From Donghicola tyrosinivorans (lineage in GTDB: Bacteria; Pseudomonadota; Alphaproteobacteria; Rhodobacterales; Rhodobacteraceae), in NCBI RefSeq assembly GCF_003003355.1, contig NZ_PVTQ01000002.1, forward strand, positions 186,001 to 250,000: a stretch of DNA of 64,000 nt. Direction: 5' to 3'. The position numbers and the translations under genes are program-made. Below, piece after piece: positions 44,458 to 53,998 of this stretch. The notes beneath the pieces are model-generated. The model was given only the letters and a program-made list of their open reading frames with translations, ran no database searches and had not been told where the DNA came from. Within the stretch, counting starts at the first letter, position 1; every line of letters begins with the position of its first letter.

Positions 44458-45021
44458 TTATACGGCGACGGGACGAACTTCGGTGACTTCAGGAATGTAG
44501 TGACGCAGCAAGTTCTCGATCCCCATCTTCAGGGTCAAAGTGCTGCTGGGGCAACCGGCGCAAGCGCCTTGCATGTGCAGATAAACAACGCCGCGCTCAA
44601 AGCCGTGGAAGGTGATGTCGCCACCATCCTGAGCCACAGCAGGACGCACGCGTGTATCCAGAAGCTCTTTGATCTGGCCGACGATCTCGGCATCCTCACC
44701 GGTATGCTCTGCATGGCCCGAACCCGCAGTCGCGCCATCGTCAATCACCGGTGCGCCGGACTGGAAATGCTCCATGATCGCGCCCAGAAGGCTGGGTTTG
44801 ATGTGATCCCACTCAACCGCATCAGCTTTGGTTACGGTGACAAAGTCATTGCCCAGAAAAACACCAGCCACACCGTCCACATCAAACAAACGCTTTGCCA
44901 AGGGCGACTTGGAAGCACTGTCTTGGGTCGGAAAATCTGCGGTGCCCACTTCCAGCACGGCCTGGCCGGGCAGGAACTTCAGGGTCGCGGGGTTCGGGGT
45001 CGATTCGGTCTGGATGAACAT
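44458..45021 (-). CDS. NifU-like Fe-S cluster carrier (Nfu type)
   Basis: 187 residues. An N-terminal Nfu_N domain (MFIQTESTPNPATLKFLPG) is followed by a C-terminal NifU domain whose CxxC, C154 and C157 in GACAGCPSS, binds a 4Fe-4S cluster for delivery to target proteins. It is the first gene of nfu-tsaB-rimI and has an Irr-type palindrome and a TTGACA element upstream, which suggests iron-dependent control. Confidence 0.92.
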   Translation of the reverse strand: MFIQTESTPNPATLKFLPGQAVLEVGTADFPTQDSASKSPLAKRLFDVDGVAGVFLGNDFVTVTKADAVEWDHIKPSLLGAIMEHFQSGAPVIDDGATAGSGHAEHTGEDAEIVGQIKELLDTRVRPAVAQDGGDITFHGFERGVVYLHMQGACAGCPSSTLTLKMGIENLLRHYIPEVTEVRPVAV

Positions 45022-45067
45022 GGGCGCCTCCGTTGCTTGCCTTGGATATGCGGACCCGTCAGCAAAC

Positions 45068-45091
45068 TGTCAAGGTTTAGAATTATTCTAA
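45068..45091 (-). promoter_or_regulatory. Iron control element (Irr-type box) next to the nfu promoter
   Basis: TTAGAATTATTCTAA (45077-45091) is a perfect 6-bp inverted repeat with a 3-bp centre. It fits the alphaproteobacterial Irr box, TTTAGAA-N3-TTCTAAA, except at one outer base. On the minus strand it is followed 3 bp later by TTGACA (45073-45068), a good -35 element. The box thus lies just upstream of -35, where Irr can activate or repress. Irr itself is not in the window. Confidence 0.6.
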
Positions 45092-45108
45092 TAAATCACT
45101 GGCACGCG

Positions 45109-45564
45109 TCAGGTGATGGCCTCAAGACGCTCTTTGCTCATGTCGCCAGGCACGATGGTGATCGGAATCGGCAAGGTTCCCGCATTCCGCGTCATCTGCG
45201 TGACCAGCGGACCAGGCCCGCCCTTGCCGGTCCCAGCCCCAAGAACCAGAACACCCACTTCGGGGTCTTCACGGACCTGAGCCAGAATTTCCGGGACCGG
45301 TTCCCCTTCGCGAATGACCAATTCGGGGTCCACATGCTGCTTGTCGCGCATCCACTTGGCAAAGACCTCGAAATGCGCGGTGATCCGCTCGCGCTCTTCC
45401 TGCCGCATGATGTCTCCGACACCGATCCAGTGGTTGAACTCATCGGGCGGAATAATCGACAGGATCGTGACTCCGCCACCCGTATGAGCAGCCCGCATGG
45501 CGGCAAAGCGCATTGCGTTCAGACATTCTCGGGAATCGTCCAATATGACCAGAAACTTGCGCAT
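45109..45564 (-). CDS. Universal stress protein family (UspA) protein
   Basis: 151 residues with the UspA fold: MRKFLVILDDSREC at the start and the ATP-binding-like VLGAGTGKGGPGPLV, ending in PITIVPG. It probably binds ATP. The start is at MRKFL, preceded by GGAGGCCGCTT; the frame runs 18 codons further upstream without family features. It is followed by nfu with 87 nt in between that hold the Irr-type box. Confidence 0.85.
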   Translation of the reverse strand: MRKFLVILDDSRECLNAMRFAAMRAAHTGGGVTILSIIPPDEFNHWIGVGDIMRQEERERITAHFEVFAKWMRDKQHVDPELVIREGEPVPEILAQVREDPEVGVLVLGAGTGKGGPGPLVTQMTRNAGTLPIPITIVPGDMSKERLEAIT

Positions 45565-45634
45565 AAGCGGCCTCCAAACCTGAACAGAAACTTTGCACAA
45601 GCCCGACCGGACTGGCAAGCACCTCCGGTCGCCC

Positions 45635-45702
45635 CTTCATCTTGGTCCAAATACCTCGGGGGTGAATTGGCCAAAGGCCAAGAGGGGGCAGCGCCCCCTC
45701 CT
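45635..45702 (-). repeat. Rhodobacteraceae intergenic repeat, copy 3
   Basis: Read on the minus strand it has a hairpin GAGGGGGC/GCCCCCTC, a TTGGCC/GGCCAA stem, the CCCCCGAGGTATTTGG core and CCAAGATGAAG. It matches copy 2 closely. It lies between trpS and the universal stress gene, in the direction of their transcription. Confidence 0.75.
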
Positions 45703-45737
45703 GACAGGTCTCTCAACCGCCCCGAAGGGCAAATAGA

Positions 45738-46763
45738 TTAGCGCCCGCGCAACAGCCCTACGATGTCATAGGTCTGTTGCAGGATCGGCTCGGCGATCTC
45801 TTTCGCGCGGTCCGCGCCCTGCAGTAGCAGGCGGTCGATCTCGGCGGGATCGTCCATCAGACGCTTCATCTCGCCCGAGATCGGAGCCAGCTTTTCAACC
45901 GCCAAATCGGCCAGTGCGGGCTTGAACTTGCCCCAGCCTTCGCCGCCGAATTCGGCAATCACGGTCTCATTGGTCATATCCGCCAGAGCGGCGTAGATGT
46001 TCACAAGGTTGCGCGCCTCGGGGCGTTCGCTCAGACCATCAAGGGTCTCGGGCAGGGGCTCGGGATCGGTTTTGGCCTTCTTGAACTTCTTGGCGATGGT
46101 GTCCGCGTCATCGGTCATGTTGATGCGCTCCATGTCGGACTCGCCTGACTTGGACATCTTCTTGGACCCGTCGCGCAGGTTCATCACGCGGGTGGCGGGG
46201 CCTTCGATGATCGGCTCGCACAGGGGGAAAAAGTTCTCTGCCTTGAAGTCGTTGTTGAACTTGGTCGCGATGTCGCGGGTCAGTTCCACGTGCTGCTTCT
46301 GGTCCTCGCCCACGGGAACGTGGGTCGCGTGATACAGCAGAATGTCCGCCGCCATCAGCGAGGGATAGGCATAAAGACCCAGCGAGACCTTCTCGGCGTT
46401 TTTACCGGCCTTGTCCTTGAACTGGGTCATGCGGTTCATCCAGCCCACACGCGCGACACAGTTGAAGATCCAGCCCAGTTCCGCGTGCTGCGGGACAGCG
46501 GCCTGATTGAACAGGATCGATTTCGTCGGGTCGATGCCTGAGGCAAGGAAACCGGCGGCAACTTCGCGCGTGGCATGTTTCAGCTCTGCGGGGTCTTGCC
46601 AGACGGTGATCGCATGCAGATCCACGACACAATAAATGGTCTCGTAGTCCTGTCCCTGCATGTCCACAAAGCGTTTGATCGCACCAAGGTAGTTCCCCAG
46701 TGTCAAACCGCCCGAAGGTTTAATCCCCGAAAAGACGCGGGGGGTATGGGTGGCTGCAGTCAT
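45738..46763 (-). CDS. trpS: Tryptophanyl-tRNA synthetase
   Basis: 341 residues, class I synthetase. It has the HIGH-equivalent [10 protein letters not shown] near residue 17 and KMSKS in KMSKSGES. It charges tRNA-Trp. The start is at MTAATHTP, with GGAGAA 7 nt upstream; an ATG 11 codons earlier lacks a site. It is divergent from the rhomboid-like gene. Confidence 0.95.
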   Translation of the reverse strand: MTAATHTPRVFSGIKPSGGLTLGNYLGAIKRFVDMQGQDYETIYCVVDLHAITVWQDPAELKHATREVAAGFLASGIDPTKSILFNQAAVPQHAELGWIFNCVARVGWMNRMTQFKDKAGKNAEKVSLGLYAYPSLMAADILLYHATHVPVGEDQKQHVELTRDIATKFNNDFKAENFFPLCEPIIEGPATRVMNLRDGSKKMSKSGESDMERINMTDDADTIAKKFKKAKTDPEPLPETLDGLSERPEARNLVNIYAALADMTNETVIAEFGGEGWGKFKPALADLAVEKLAPISGEMKRLMDDPAEIDRLLLQGADRAKEIAEPILQQTYDIVGLLRGR

Positions 46764-46835
46764 CGGAATTCTCCGTCTGGATTTTAAGGCCTGCATCGCT
46801 TACCCCCTGCATAAAGCCCCAGTCAAGGAGCGCCC

Positions 46836-47522
46836 ATGAGCGATCAGCCCCACCAAGGTCCCGTCAACCCGCTTCCACCGGTGATTGTGGCCCTGTTCTT
46901 TCTGATTTTCGGCATCGAGATCACCTTCTTCCTTGGCGAGAAAGGCATTGTCGGCGGCCCTGCGGCTGTGGGTTGGCGTCTGGCGGCGCTTGAGGAATAC
47001 GGTTTCTCGCCCAAGATTTTCTGGTGGATGATCGAGAATGGTGTCTACCCGCCAGAGCATCTCAAGCGGTTCCTGTCCTATGCCTTTGTTCATGCGAACT
47101 TTACCCACACGCTGTTTGTGGGGGTTTTCCTTCTGGCCTTGGGCAAGATGGTGGGCGAGGCCTTTGGTGCCGTCGCGACCCTTTTCATCTTTGTGCTTTC
47201 GGCCATCTGCGGTGCAGTGGTCTACGGCCTTGTTGTGGGCGGCGAGACTTGGCTGGTCGGCGGCTATCCGGCAGTCTACGGCCTGATCGGGGCCTTCACC
47301 TACATCCTCTGGCTGCGCCTTGGCCAAATGGGCGAGGCTCAGGTGCGGGCGTTTTCGCTGATCGGGTTTTTGCTGGGGATCCAGTTGATCTTTGGCCTGC
47401 TTTTCGGCGGCCCGCCGGACTGGGTCGGCGATATCGGCGGTTTCGCCACCGGCTTTCTGGTGTCCTTCATCGTCAGCCCCGGTGGGTGGAGCAAAATTCT
47501 GGACAAGCTACGCCAGCGCTGA
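46836..47522 (+). CDS. Rhomboid-like membrane protein lacking the catalytic residues
   Basis: 228 residues, six membrane helices of rhomboid type. The helix-2 histidines are present (HANFTH, 86-91). Where active rhomboids have GxSGAxxG, this has GGYPAVYG (142-149), so the catalytic serine is replaced. Where they have HxGGxxxG in helix 6, this has DIGGFATG (199-206), so the catalytic histidine is replaced by Asp. It is therefore predicted to bind membrane proteins without cutting them, like iRhoms and derlins. The intact frame and well-kept fold argue against a decaying gene. Confidence 0.82.
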   Translation: MSDQPHQGPVNPLPPVIVALFFLIFGIEITFFLGEKGIVGGPAAVGWRLAALEEYGFSPKIFWWMIENGVYPPEHLKRFLSYAFVHANFTHTLFVGVFLLALGKMVGEAFGAVATLFIFVLSAICGAVVYGLVVGGETWLVGGYPAVYGLIGAFTYILWLRLGQMGEAQVRAFSLIGFLLGIQLIFGLLFGGPPDWVGDIGGFATGFLVSFIVSPGGWSKILDKLRQR

Positions 47523-47538
47523 ACGCGCTGGCTTTTTT
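47512..47538 (+). terminator. Terminator overlapping the end of the rhomboid-like gene
   Basis: An 8-bp stem, GCCAGCGC (47512-47519) with GCGCTGGC (47525-47532), followed by six T. The gene's TGA stop (47520-47522) is in the loop. Confidence 0.82.
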
Positions 47539-47551
47539 CTTTGGCCGCGCC

Positions 47552-49096
47552 TTATTTCCGGCGGCGCATGTTCCGTTTCAACTCGGACAGTTTCAGGCCC
47601 CCTAGGCGGTCCACCACGATAAAGTAGGTGGCGATGCCGATGGTCACCAAGATCAGCAGCGCCAGATAGCGCAGGCCGCCTTGGTGCAGCATGTCGTCAA
47701 GGAACCGGCTGCACACTACTAAGATCACGCCCATGAACAGGCTCGCGCCGATGATGCGGGGTAGGCGTGTGGCAAAACGGGCATCAAGCTGTGCCGCCTC
47801 TCCCATCTTGCGCGAGAGGATCCAGAGGATGACAACACTGCTCCAACCCGCCAGCGTGGTGCCCCAAGCGGCAGCGATAAAGCCGATGTAAGGCGACAGG
47901 CCAATCGCGATGCCTGCGTTCACCACCATCGAGGCCAGCGCCACATAGAACGGACGCTTGGTGTCTTCGCGGGCAAAGAACAGGGGCTGTAGCACCTTTT
48001 GCAACACGAAGGACGGCAGGCCGATGCCGTAGACCGCAACCGCAAGGGCGGTGTTATGGGCATCCTCGGCGCTGAAGGCTCCGCGCTGGAACAGGACGGT
48101 TACCAGAGGCGTCGCGATGACCAGAAGGGCAACGGCGGCGGGGATGGTCAGGGCCAGACTGATCTCGGCCGCGCGGTTCATGGCGTCACGTCCGCCAGCC
48201 GTATCACCCGCCCGCAGGCGGCGCGAGAGGTCCGGCAGTAGCACAACGCCAATCGCAATGCCGACCACACCCAAAGGCAGTTGGTACAGGCGGTCTGCGT
48301 AGTTCAGCCATGCCACCGCTCCGTCAAAAAAGCTGGCAACCTGGCGGCCAATCAGCAGGTTCACCTGCACCACGCCGCCCGCCAAAGCGGCAGGGGCGGC
48401 GATCATTGCCAGACGTTTGACGTCCGGTGTCATGCGCGGCCAATGGGGGATGATCCGGAACCCGGCATTCGCGGCGCTTTTCCAGACGATAGCCAGTTGT
48501 GCGACGCCTGCGACGGGCACCGCCCAACTCAGGGTCAGGCCGGGGTCCCAGCCAAAGACGCTGCCTGCCCCCATTGCCAGAAGGAAGATCACATTCAGCG
48601 CCACAGGTGCGGCAGCCGCTGCAAAGAACCGCCCCAACGAGTTCAGCACCCCCGACAGCAGCGCCGCCAACGAGATCAGCAGAATGTACGGAAAGGCGAT
48701 CCGGCCAAAGGTCACCGCCAGATCGAACCGCTCATCCGCGGCAAAGCCACTGGCCATCGCCAGTACCAGCGCGGGCATGAACAGTTGTGCCACCAGTGTG
48801 AACAGGATCAACACCGAGGCCAGCGCACTGAAGGCGTCCGAAGCAAAGCCTTTGGGGTCTTCGTCCCCTTCCAGCTTTTTCGAGAACATGGGCACGAAGG
48901 CCATGTTGAACGCCCCTTCTGCAAAGAAGCGGCGGAACATGTTGGGCAGGGAAAACGCGATTAGAAAGGCCTCGGCCACGGGGCCTGCACCAAGCATCGC
49001 GGCAATCACGATGTCCCTCGCAAAGCCCAAGATGCGGCTGGCAAAGGTCCAGACGCCGACCGTCAGAAAACCTGACATTAACCGGATGGGGTTCAC
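47552..49096 (-). CDS. murJ: Lipid II flippase MurJ
   Basis: 514 residues with about 14 membrane helices, of the MviN/MurJ family (SRILGFARDIVIAAMLGAGPVAEAFLIAF, LPNMFRRFFAEGAFNMAFVP). It moves lipid II across the inner membrane for peptidoglycan synthesis. Its ATG overlaps the glnD stop, which fixes the start and shows co-transcription with glnD. Confidence 0.95.
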   Translation of the reverse strand: MNPIRLMSGFLTVGVWTFASRILGFARDIVIAAMLGAGPVAEAFLIAFSLPNMFRRFFAEGAFNMAFVPMFSKKLEGDEDPKGFASDAFSALASVLILFTLVAQLFMPALVLAMASGFAADERFDLAVTFGRIAFPYILLISLAALLSGVLNSLGRFFAAAAAPVALNVIFLLAMGAGSVFGWDPGLTLSWAVPVAGVAQLAIVWKSAANAGFRIIPHWPRMTPDVKRLAMIAAPAALAGGVVQVNLLIGRQVASFFDGAVAWLNYADRLYQLPLGVVGIAIGVVLLPDLSRRLRAGDTAGGRDAMNRAAEISLALTIPAAVALLVIATPLVTVLFQRGAFSAEDAHNTALAVAVYGIGLPSFVLQKVLQPLFFAREDTKRPFYVALASMVVNAGIAIGLSPYIGFIAAAWGTTLAGWSSVVILWILSRKMGEAAQLDARFATRLPRIIGASLFMGVILVVCSRFLDDMLHQGGLRYLALLILVTIGIATYFIVVDRLGGLKLSELKRNMRRRK

Positions 49097-51843
49097 GCAA
49101 TTGCCCTTTCTACGCCCTTGTCGATCGCCTCACGCAGGCGTTTCTCCAAGGCTTCCCGTTTGCTCTGGCTGTAGAACTTCAGGCCGAACATGTCCTTAAC
49201 ATAGAAGGTATCGACCACCTGTTCCCCGTATGTCGCGATGACCGCGCTACTGATGTAGATGTTGTTGCTACTCAGCGTGCGGGCCAGATCGTACAGCAGG
49301 CCGGGACGGTCACGGGTGTCTACCTCGATGATTGTGTAGATCTCGGAGCCGTCGTTGTCGAAGGTGATCGAGGTCGGGACGCGGAACGCCTTTTCCCGTT
49401 TTTTGAACTTGTCTTTGTCCTTCAGCGCCTGACCAGCCAGAACCTCGCCCTTGAGGATTTTGAGGATCATGGTGCGCAGACGAGCCAGACGGGATTCCTC
49501 ATAGGGATGGCCTTCGGCGTCCTGAACCCAGAACACGGCAGTCGCGTAGCCATCCTTGGAGGTGTAGGTCCGTGCATCCACCACGTTTGCCCCGACCAGC
49601 GCAAGCGCACCGGCAAGGCGGGCAAAGATGCCCGGGTGGTCCTGCATGGCAAAGCAGGCGCGGGTGGCATCGCGGTCCGGATCAGGATGCAGGTCGATGC
49701 GGATTTCATCGTCCTCCAAACCCTTGAGCAGGTTCGCAAAGATGACATGGGTCTGCTGGGGCAGGCCCTGCCAGTAGGGCGGATAGTGCCGCTTGGTTTC
49801 TTCGCGCAGGGCGGATTCGGTCCAATCCTTGAGGGCCGCACGCAAGGCGGATTTGGCCTCGTTCCCACGGCTTTCGCGGTTCACTTCTTCCAGACCATGT
49901 TCCAGCGCCTTGGCGGTTTCCGCGTGCAACTGGCGCAGCAGCATGGCTTTCCAGTTGTTCCACGTGTTGGGGCCAACGCCGCGAATATCGCAGACGGTCA
50001 GAACGGTTAGCAGGTCCAGCCGCTTGCGGGTCTTAACCGCCTTGGCAAAGGCACGCACCGTGCGCGGGTCCGAGATGTCGCGCTTCTGCGCCATATCGGA
50101 CATCAGCAGGTGATAGCGCACCAGCCATTCCACAGTTTCGCATTCCTCGCGCTTCAGCCCCAGACGCGGGGTGATCTTGCGGGAAATCTGCGCCCCGAGG
50201 ATCGAGTGATCCTCTTTCCGGCCCTTGCCGATGTCATGCAGCAGCATCGCCACATACAGAACCTTGCGGTTGATGCCTTCGTCAAAGATCGACGAGGCCA
50301 GCGGCAGCGGTTCGGTCAGTTCCTGACGTTCGATCTGGGCCATCTGGCTGATGCACTGGATCGTATGCTCGTCCACGGTGTAGCTGTGGTACATGTTGAA
50401 CTGCATCATCGCCACGATGGGGGCGAATTCCGGCATGAAGGCGGCCAGAACCCCAAGCTCGTTCATGCGGCGCAGGGCGCGTTCGGGGTTGCCCCGTTTC
50501 AGCAGTAGATCAAGGAAGATCTTGTTGGCTTCCTTGCTGTTGCGCAGCTCATCATCGATCAGATGCAGGTTGGCCACCACCAGACGCATGGCGTTCGGGT
50601 GGATCAACAGGCCGGTCCGCAGGGCCTCATCGAAGAGGTGCAGAAAGTTCACCGGCGCGCTCAGGAACAGCTTTTCGTCCTTGATGCCAAGGCGGTTGTT
50701 GATCTCGACGTAGTTCGGGCTCAGCTTTTTGCGGCGACGGAAGAAGGTCGCCAGCGAGGGGCCGGCCTTGGTGTGGGTGGCTTCCAGCGCGGTCAGGAAG
50801 ATGCGGGTCAGATCGCCCACCGAAGTGGCATGACGGAAATAATCCTGCATGAAGTGTTCCACCGCGCGGCGGCCGCCGCCATCGGCGTAGCCCATGCGGC
50901 TGGCGACCTCGACCTGAAGGTCAAAGGTTAGCTGTTCGGTGGGACGGTTGGTCGCCAGATGCAGGTGGCAACGGGTCGCCCAGATGAAATCCTCGGCCTT
51001 TTCCAAGCGCTGGAATTCATCCTTGGTAAAGACGCCCAAAGGCACCAAATCGGCAGCATCGTTCACGCCGTGTACATATTTGGCGATCCAGAACACCGAT
51101 TGCAGGTCGCGCAGACCGCCTTTGCCTTCTTTGACGTTGGGCTCGACCACATAACGCTGGCCGCCTTGCTTTTCGTGACGCAGATCGCGCTCTTCCAGCT
51201 TGGCGGTGATGAATTCCCGCTCGGTGCCTTTGAACAGATCGTTGCGCAGACGCTTGCGCAGATCTTTGGCTAGCTCTTCATCGCCGTCCAGATAACGCTG
51301 TTCCAAAAGGGCGGTGCGGATGGTGAAATCCTCGCGGCCCAGCTTAATGCAGTCGCTGATGGTGCGGCTGGCGTGGCCGACTTTCAGGCGCAGGTCCCAC
51401 AGCAGGTAGAGCATCGATTCAATGACGCTCTCGGCCCAAGGAGTGATTTTGTAGGGGGTCAGGAACAGCAGGTCGACATCCGAGAACGGCGCCATATCGC
51501 CCCGCCCGTAGCCGCCAACCGCCAGTACCGCCAGACGTTCGCCGCTGGTCGGGGTCGACAGCGGATGCGCGTAATTGGTCGCATATTTCAACACCGCATG
51601 GACAAGGCTATCGGTCAGGTAGGTATAGGCATGGATCGTGGGGCGCGCCTGAAACGGAGAAGCCCCGAAGCGCTCGGCGATCAACGTGCGACCGGCCTTC
51701 TGGGCGTCCATCAGAATTTTCAGTGTTTTGCTACGCAGGGCGGATAGATCGCCACTTGCCTCTTCGGCGGCCTTTGCAATTTCGGCATCGACCGCCGCCC
51801 GGTCAAAGATAGCTTCGGCCGGGCAGATCAGATCTTCGTACAT
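49093..51843 (-). CDS. glnD: Protein-PII uridylyltransferase / uridylyl-removing enzyme
   Basis: 916 residues. The N-terminal nucleotidyltransferase domain has VGGYGRGDMAPFSDVDLL; the central HD hydrolase domain has LLHDIGKGRKEDHS; two ACT domains at the C-terminus bind glutamine (HPGIFARLAGALALVGANVVDARTYTS and RPGLLYDLARTLSSNNIYISSA). It reports nitrogen status through PII. AAAGGAC precedes the ATG. It lies 26 nt after a lipoprotein gene and overlaps murJ. Confidence 0.96.
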   Translation of the reverse strand: MYEDLICPAEAIFDRAAVDAEIAKAAEEASGDLSALRSKTLKILMDAQKAGRTLIAERFGASPFQARPTIHAYTYLTDSLVHAVLKYATNYAHPLSTPTSGERLAVLAVGGYGRGDMAPFSDVDLLFLTPYKITPWAESVIESMLYLLWDLRLKVGHASRTISDCIKLGREDFTIRTALLEQRYLDGDEELAKDLRKRLRNDLFKGTEREFITAKLEERDLRHEKQGGQRYVVEPNVKEGKGGLRDLQSVFWIAKYVHGVNDAADLVPLGVFTKDEFQRLEKAEDFIWATRCHLHLATNRPTEQLTFDLQVEVASRMGYADGGGRRAVEHFMQDYFRHATSVGDLTRIFLTALEATHTKAGPSLATFFRRRKKLSPNYVEINNRLGIKDEKLFLSAPVNFLHLFDEALRTGLLIHPNAMRLVVANLHLIDDELRNSKEANKIFLDLLLKRGNPERALRRMNELGVLAAFMPEFAPIVAMMQFNMYHSYTVDEHTIQCISQMAQIERQELTEPLPLASSIFDEGINRKVLYVAMLLHDIGKGRKEDHSILGAQISRKITPRLGLKREECETVEWLVRYHLLMSDMAQKRDISDPRTVRAFAKAVKTRKRLDLLTVLTVCDIRGVGPNTWNNWKAMLLRQLHAETAKALEHGLEEVNRESRGNEAKSALRAALKDWTESALREETKRHYPPYWQGLPQQTHVIFANLLKGLEDDEIRIDLHPDPDRDATRACFAMQDHPGIFARLAGALALVGANVVDARTYTSKDGYATAVFWVQDAEGHPYEESRLARLRTMILKILKGEVLAGQALKDKDKFKKREKAFRVPTSITFDNDGSEIYTIIEVDTRDRPGLLYDLARTLSSNNIYISSAVIATYGEQVVDTFYVKDMFGLKFYSQSKREALEKRLREAIDKGVERAIA

Positions 51844-51869
51844 AATAGTCCTTTGGAAGGAATGCCGGT

Positions 51870-53054
51870 TTAGAAACCGGCACGCGCAAAGCTGCTTGGG
51901 GCAGAATCAATCACCATGATCTGCTTGTTCTGGATGGTTGCCACGGCCAAACCGCGGTCATTGGTGCCATCGGGGTTCAGGCGGAAGATGCCTGTCACGC
52001 CTTCAAAGCCCTGTGCCTGCGTCAGCGACGGCTTGCTCAGCGCATTAGGGCGACCGCTGGCCACCAGCGCGCCGATCGCGGCAATCCCGTCATAGGCCAG
52101 ACCGGCGATCGGGTGGGCCGCGGTGCCGTAGGTCGCCTGATAGCGGCCGTTGAACTGGGCCGTCCGGCTGGGATCAGGCAACGAGAACCAAGACCCTTGC
52201 ACGCCGGGCAGTTCCAGCGTTTGTGCGGGAATGTCCAGACGGGTCAGGCTGACGTATTGGGTGGTCTCGGGGCTCAGGCCGCTTTCGGGCAGCAGCTGGG
52301 TCAGCAGTGGAATGGTCCCGTCGGTCGTGCCGGTCAGGAACAGGGTGTCCGAGTTGGCCGCGCTGGCTTTGATCTGCGGAACAGCCGCAATCACCCCCTG
52401 CTGCGAGAATTCGTGACGCACAGCCGCGTTCACCTGCATGCCAGCACGGCGGGCGGCGACAGAAACGGCGTTCTGACCCAATTCGCCTGCCAGATTGTCT
52501 GCATAAACGACGGTGACGCTCTGTTTGCCTTGCGCTTTTGCGTAGGTCATCAGGCGGTTGGCCGAGGTCTGGAATAGCGGCCCCAGCACGAACACGTTGT
52601 TGCCTGCAATGGTGGCGTTGTTCGAGAAGGCTAACACGTTGACACCGCGCTGCGCGGCAATGACACCTACTGCGTTGGCCGCTTCCGCATAGACCGGCCC
52701 AAGGATGATCTCAGAGCCGTCATTCAGCGCAGTGGTGGCCGCCGAGGATGCGCCCGCAGCGCTGCCACCAGTGTTATAGACCTGCAACTGGATTTGGGCG
52801 CCTTGCAGGTCGGCAATCGCCATGCGAGCCGCGTTTTCCAATGCGGTTGCAAGGATGTCATCGCTGGGCTGGCCCGACCCTGCGGGCACCAGTAGCGCGA
52901 CCTTTACGGGCTTGCTGGGTGCGGTGCGCGGGCCAGATGGTGCGCTTAAATTTGTCATCCCCGGAGAACATGCCGCAACAGCAACAAGCGCAGCAGGAGC
53001 GATGGCAAGACGCGCCGCCTTGCACGCGGCTTTAAATAACTTGATTATTGTCAC
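51870..53054 (-). CDS. Penicillin-binding protein activator-like lipoprotein
   Basis: 394 residues from a GTG with AGGGGGA upstream; the longer open frame (44 more codons) lacks a signal sequence. A lipobox, VAAC with Cys29, is followed by a type-I periplasmic binding fold (VKVALLVPAGSG, TALNDGSEIILGPVYAEAANAVG, NVLAFSNNATIAGNNVFVLG), as in the LpoA C-terminal domain. It may activate a peptidoglycan synthase from the outer membrane. A free substrate-binding role is the alternative. It leads glnD-murJ and is divergent from rsmI, the usual partner of such genes. Confidence 0.8.
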   Translation of the reverse strand: MTIIKLFKAACKAARLAIAPAALVAVAACSPGMTNLSAPSGPRTAPSKPVKVALLVPAGSGQPSDDILATALENAARMAIADLQGAQIQLQVYNTGGSAAGASSAATTALNDGSEIILGPVYAEAANAVGVIAAQRGVNVLAFSNNATIAGNNVFVLGPLFQTSANRLMTYAKAQGKQSVTVVYADNLAGELGQNAVSVAARRAGMQVNAAVRHEFSQQGVIAAVPQIKASAANSDTLFLTGTTDGTIPLLTQLLPESGLSPETTQYVSLTRLDIPAQTLELPGVQGSWFSLPDPSRTAQFNGRYQATYGTAAHPIAGLAYDGIAAIGALVASGRPNALSKPSLTQAQGFEGVTGIFRLNPDGTNDRGLAVATIQNKQIMVIDSAPSSFARAGF

Positions 53055-53131
53055 TTTCCGATCCCCCTGACACACAAGCCAATAACGAATGCTAATGCGG
53101 CGGATCATAAAGCAGAGGGGGCACGGGTCCA

Positions 53132-53998
53132 GTGGGTAATCATAGAATAGAAACAATCGCGCCGGGCTTGCATTTTGTTGCAACACCTATCGGCAGCGCC
53201 CGAGATATCACATTGCGTGCAATGGACGTTTTGGCCTCGGCGGATGTGCTGGCGGCCGAGGATACGCGTACGCTGCGCCACCTGATGGAAATCCACGGCA
53301 TCCCGTTGGGGGACCGTCATCTGGTGGCCTATCATGATCATAACGGCCCGCAGGCCCGACCCAAGATCATGAAGGCGCTGGAAGACGGCAAATCCGTCGC
53401 CTACGCGTCAGAAGCGGGCACCCCGTTGGTGGCTGATCCTGGCTTCCAGTTGTCGAAAGAGGCGATTGCCGCAGGTTATCCAGTCTATGCCGCGCCGGGG
53501 GCCTCTGCGGTCCTGACAGCGCTGACGATTGCAGGTCTGCCGACGGACAAATTCCTGTTTGCAGGCTTTTTGCCAAACACCTCCTCCCAGCGGAAAACCG
53601 CCTTGGCAGAGTTGGGCCAGATCCCCGCGACACTGGTCTTCTACGAATCGCCCAAGCGGGTCGCCGCGATGGTGCGCGATGCAGCAGACGTTCTGGGCGC
53701 AGGTCGCTCCGCCGCGATTTGCCGTGAACTGACCAAGAAATTCGAGGAAACCTTGCGCGGCTCTCTGGGGGACCTAAGCGGTATTCTGGCGGAACGGACG
53801 CTGAAGGGCGAAGTCGTTGTGCTGATTGATCGCGGAAATCCTGCGGCCGTTAACGAAATCTCCATTGAACAGCAGCTAAAAGAGGCACTGACGACTATGT
53901 CTTTGCGTGATGCCAGCGAAGCGGTCGCAAATGCAAACGGCCTGCCGCGACGCAAGGTGTATCAAATGGCTTTGGCAATGGGGAAGGATGACGGATGA
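53132..53998 (+). CDS. rsmI: 16S rRNA (cytidine1402-2'-O)-methyltransferase
   Basis: 288 residues of the tetrapyrrole methylase fold. It has LHFVATPIGSARDITLRAMDVL, AEDTRT, ASEAGTPLVADPGFQL and PGASAVLTAL, typical of RsmI. It methylates C1402 of 16S rRNA with S-adenosylmethionine. The start is GTG after AGAGGGGG. The stop overlaps the yraN start by 4 nt. Confidence 0.95.
   Translation: MGNHRIETIAPGLHFVATPIGSARDITLRAMDVLASADVLAAEDTRTLRHLMEIHGIPLGDRHLVAYHDHNGPQARPKIMKALEDGKSVAYASEAGTPLVADPGFQLSKEAIAAGYPVYAAPGASAVLTALTIAGLPTDKFLFAGFLPNTSSQRKTALAELGQIPATLVFYESPKRVAAMVRDAADVLGAGRSAAICRELTKKFEETLRGSLGDLSGILAERTLKGEVVVLIDRGNPAAVNEISIEQQLKEALTTMSLRDASEAVANANGLPRRKVYQMALAMGKDDG

Noticed and set aside
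47512-47538. Terminator at 47.5 kb as proof that the rhomboid-like gene is truncated
   Set aside because: The overlap of the stop codon with the hairpin loop is a compact arrangement, not a frameshift. The protein has all six helices and normal length.
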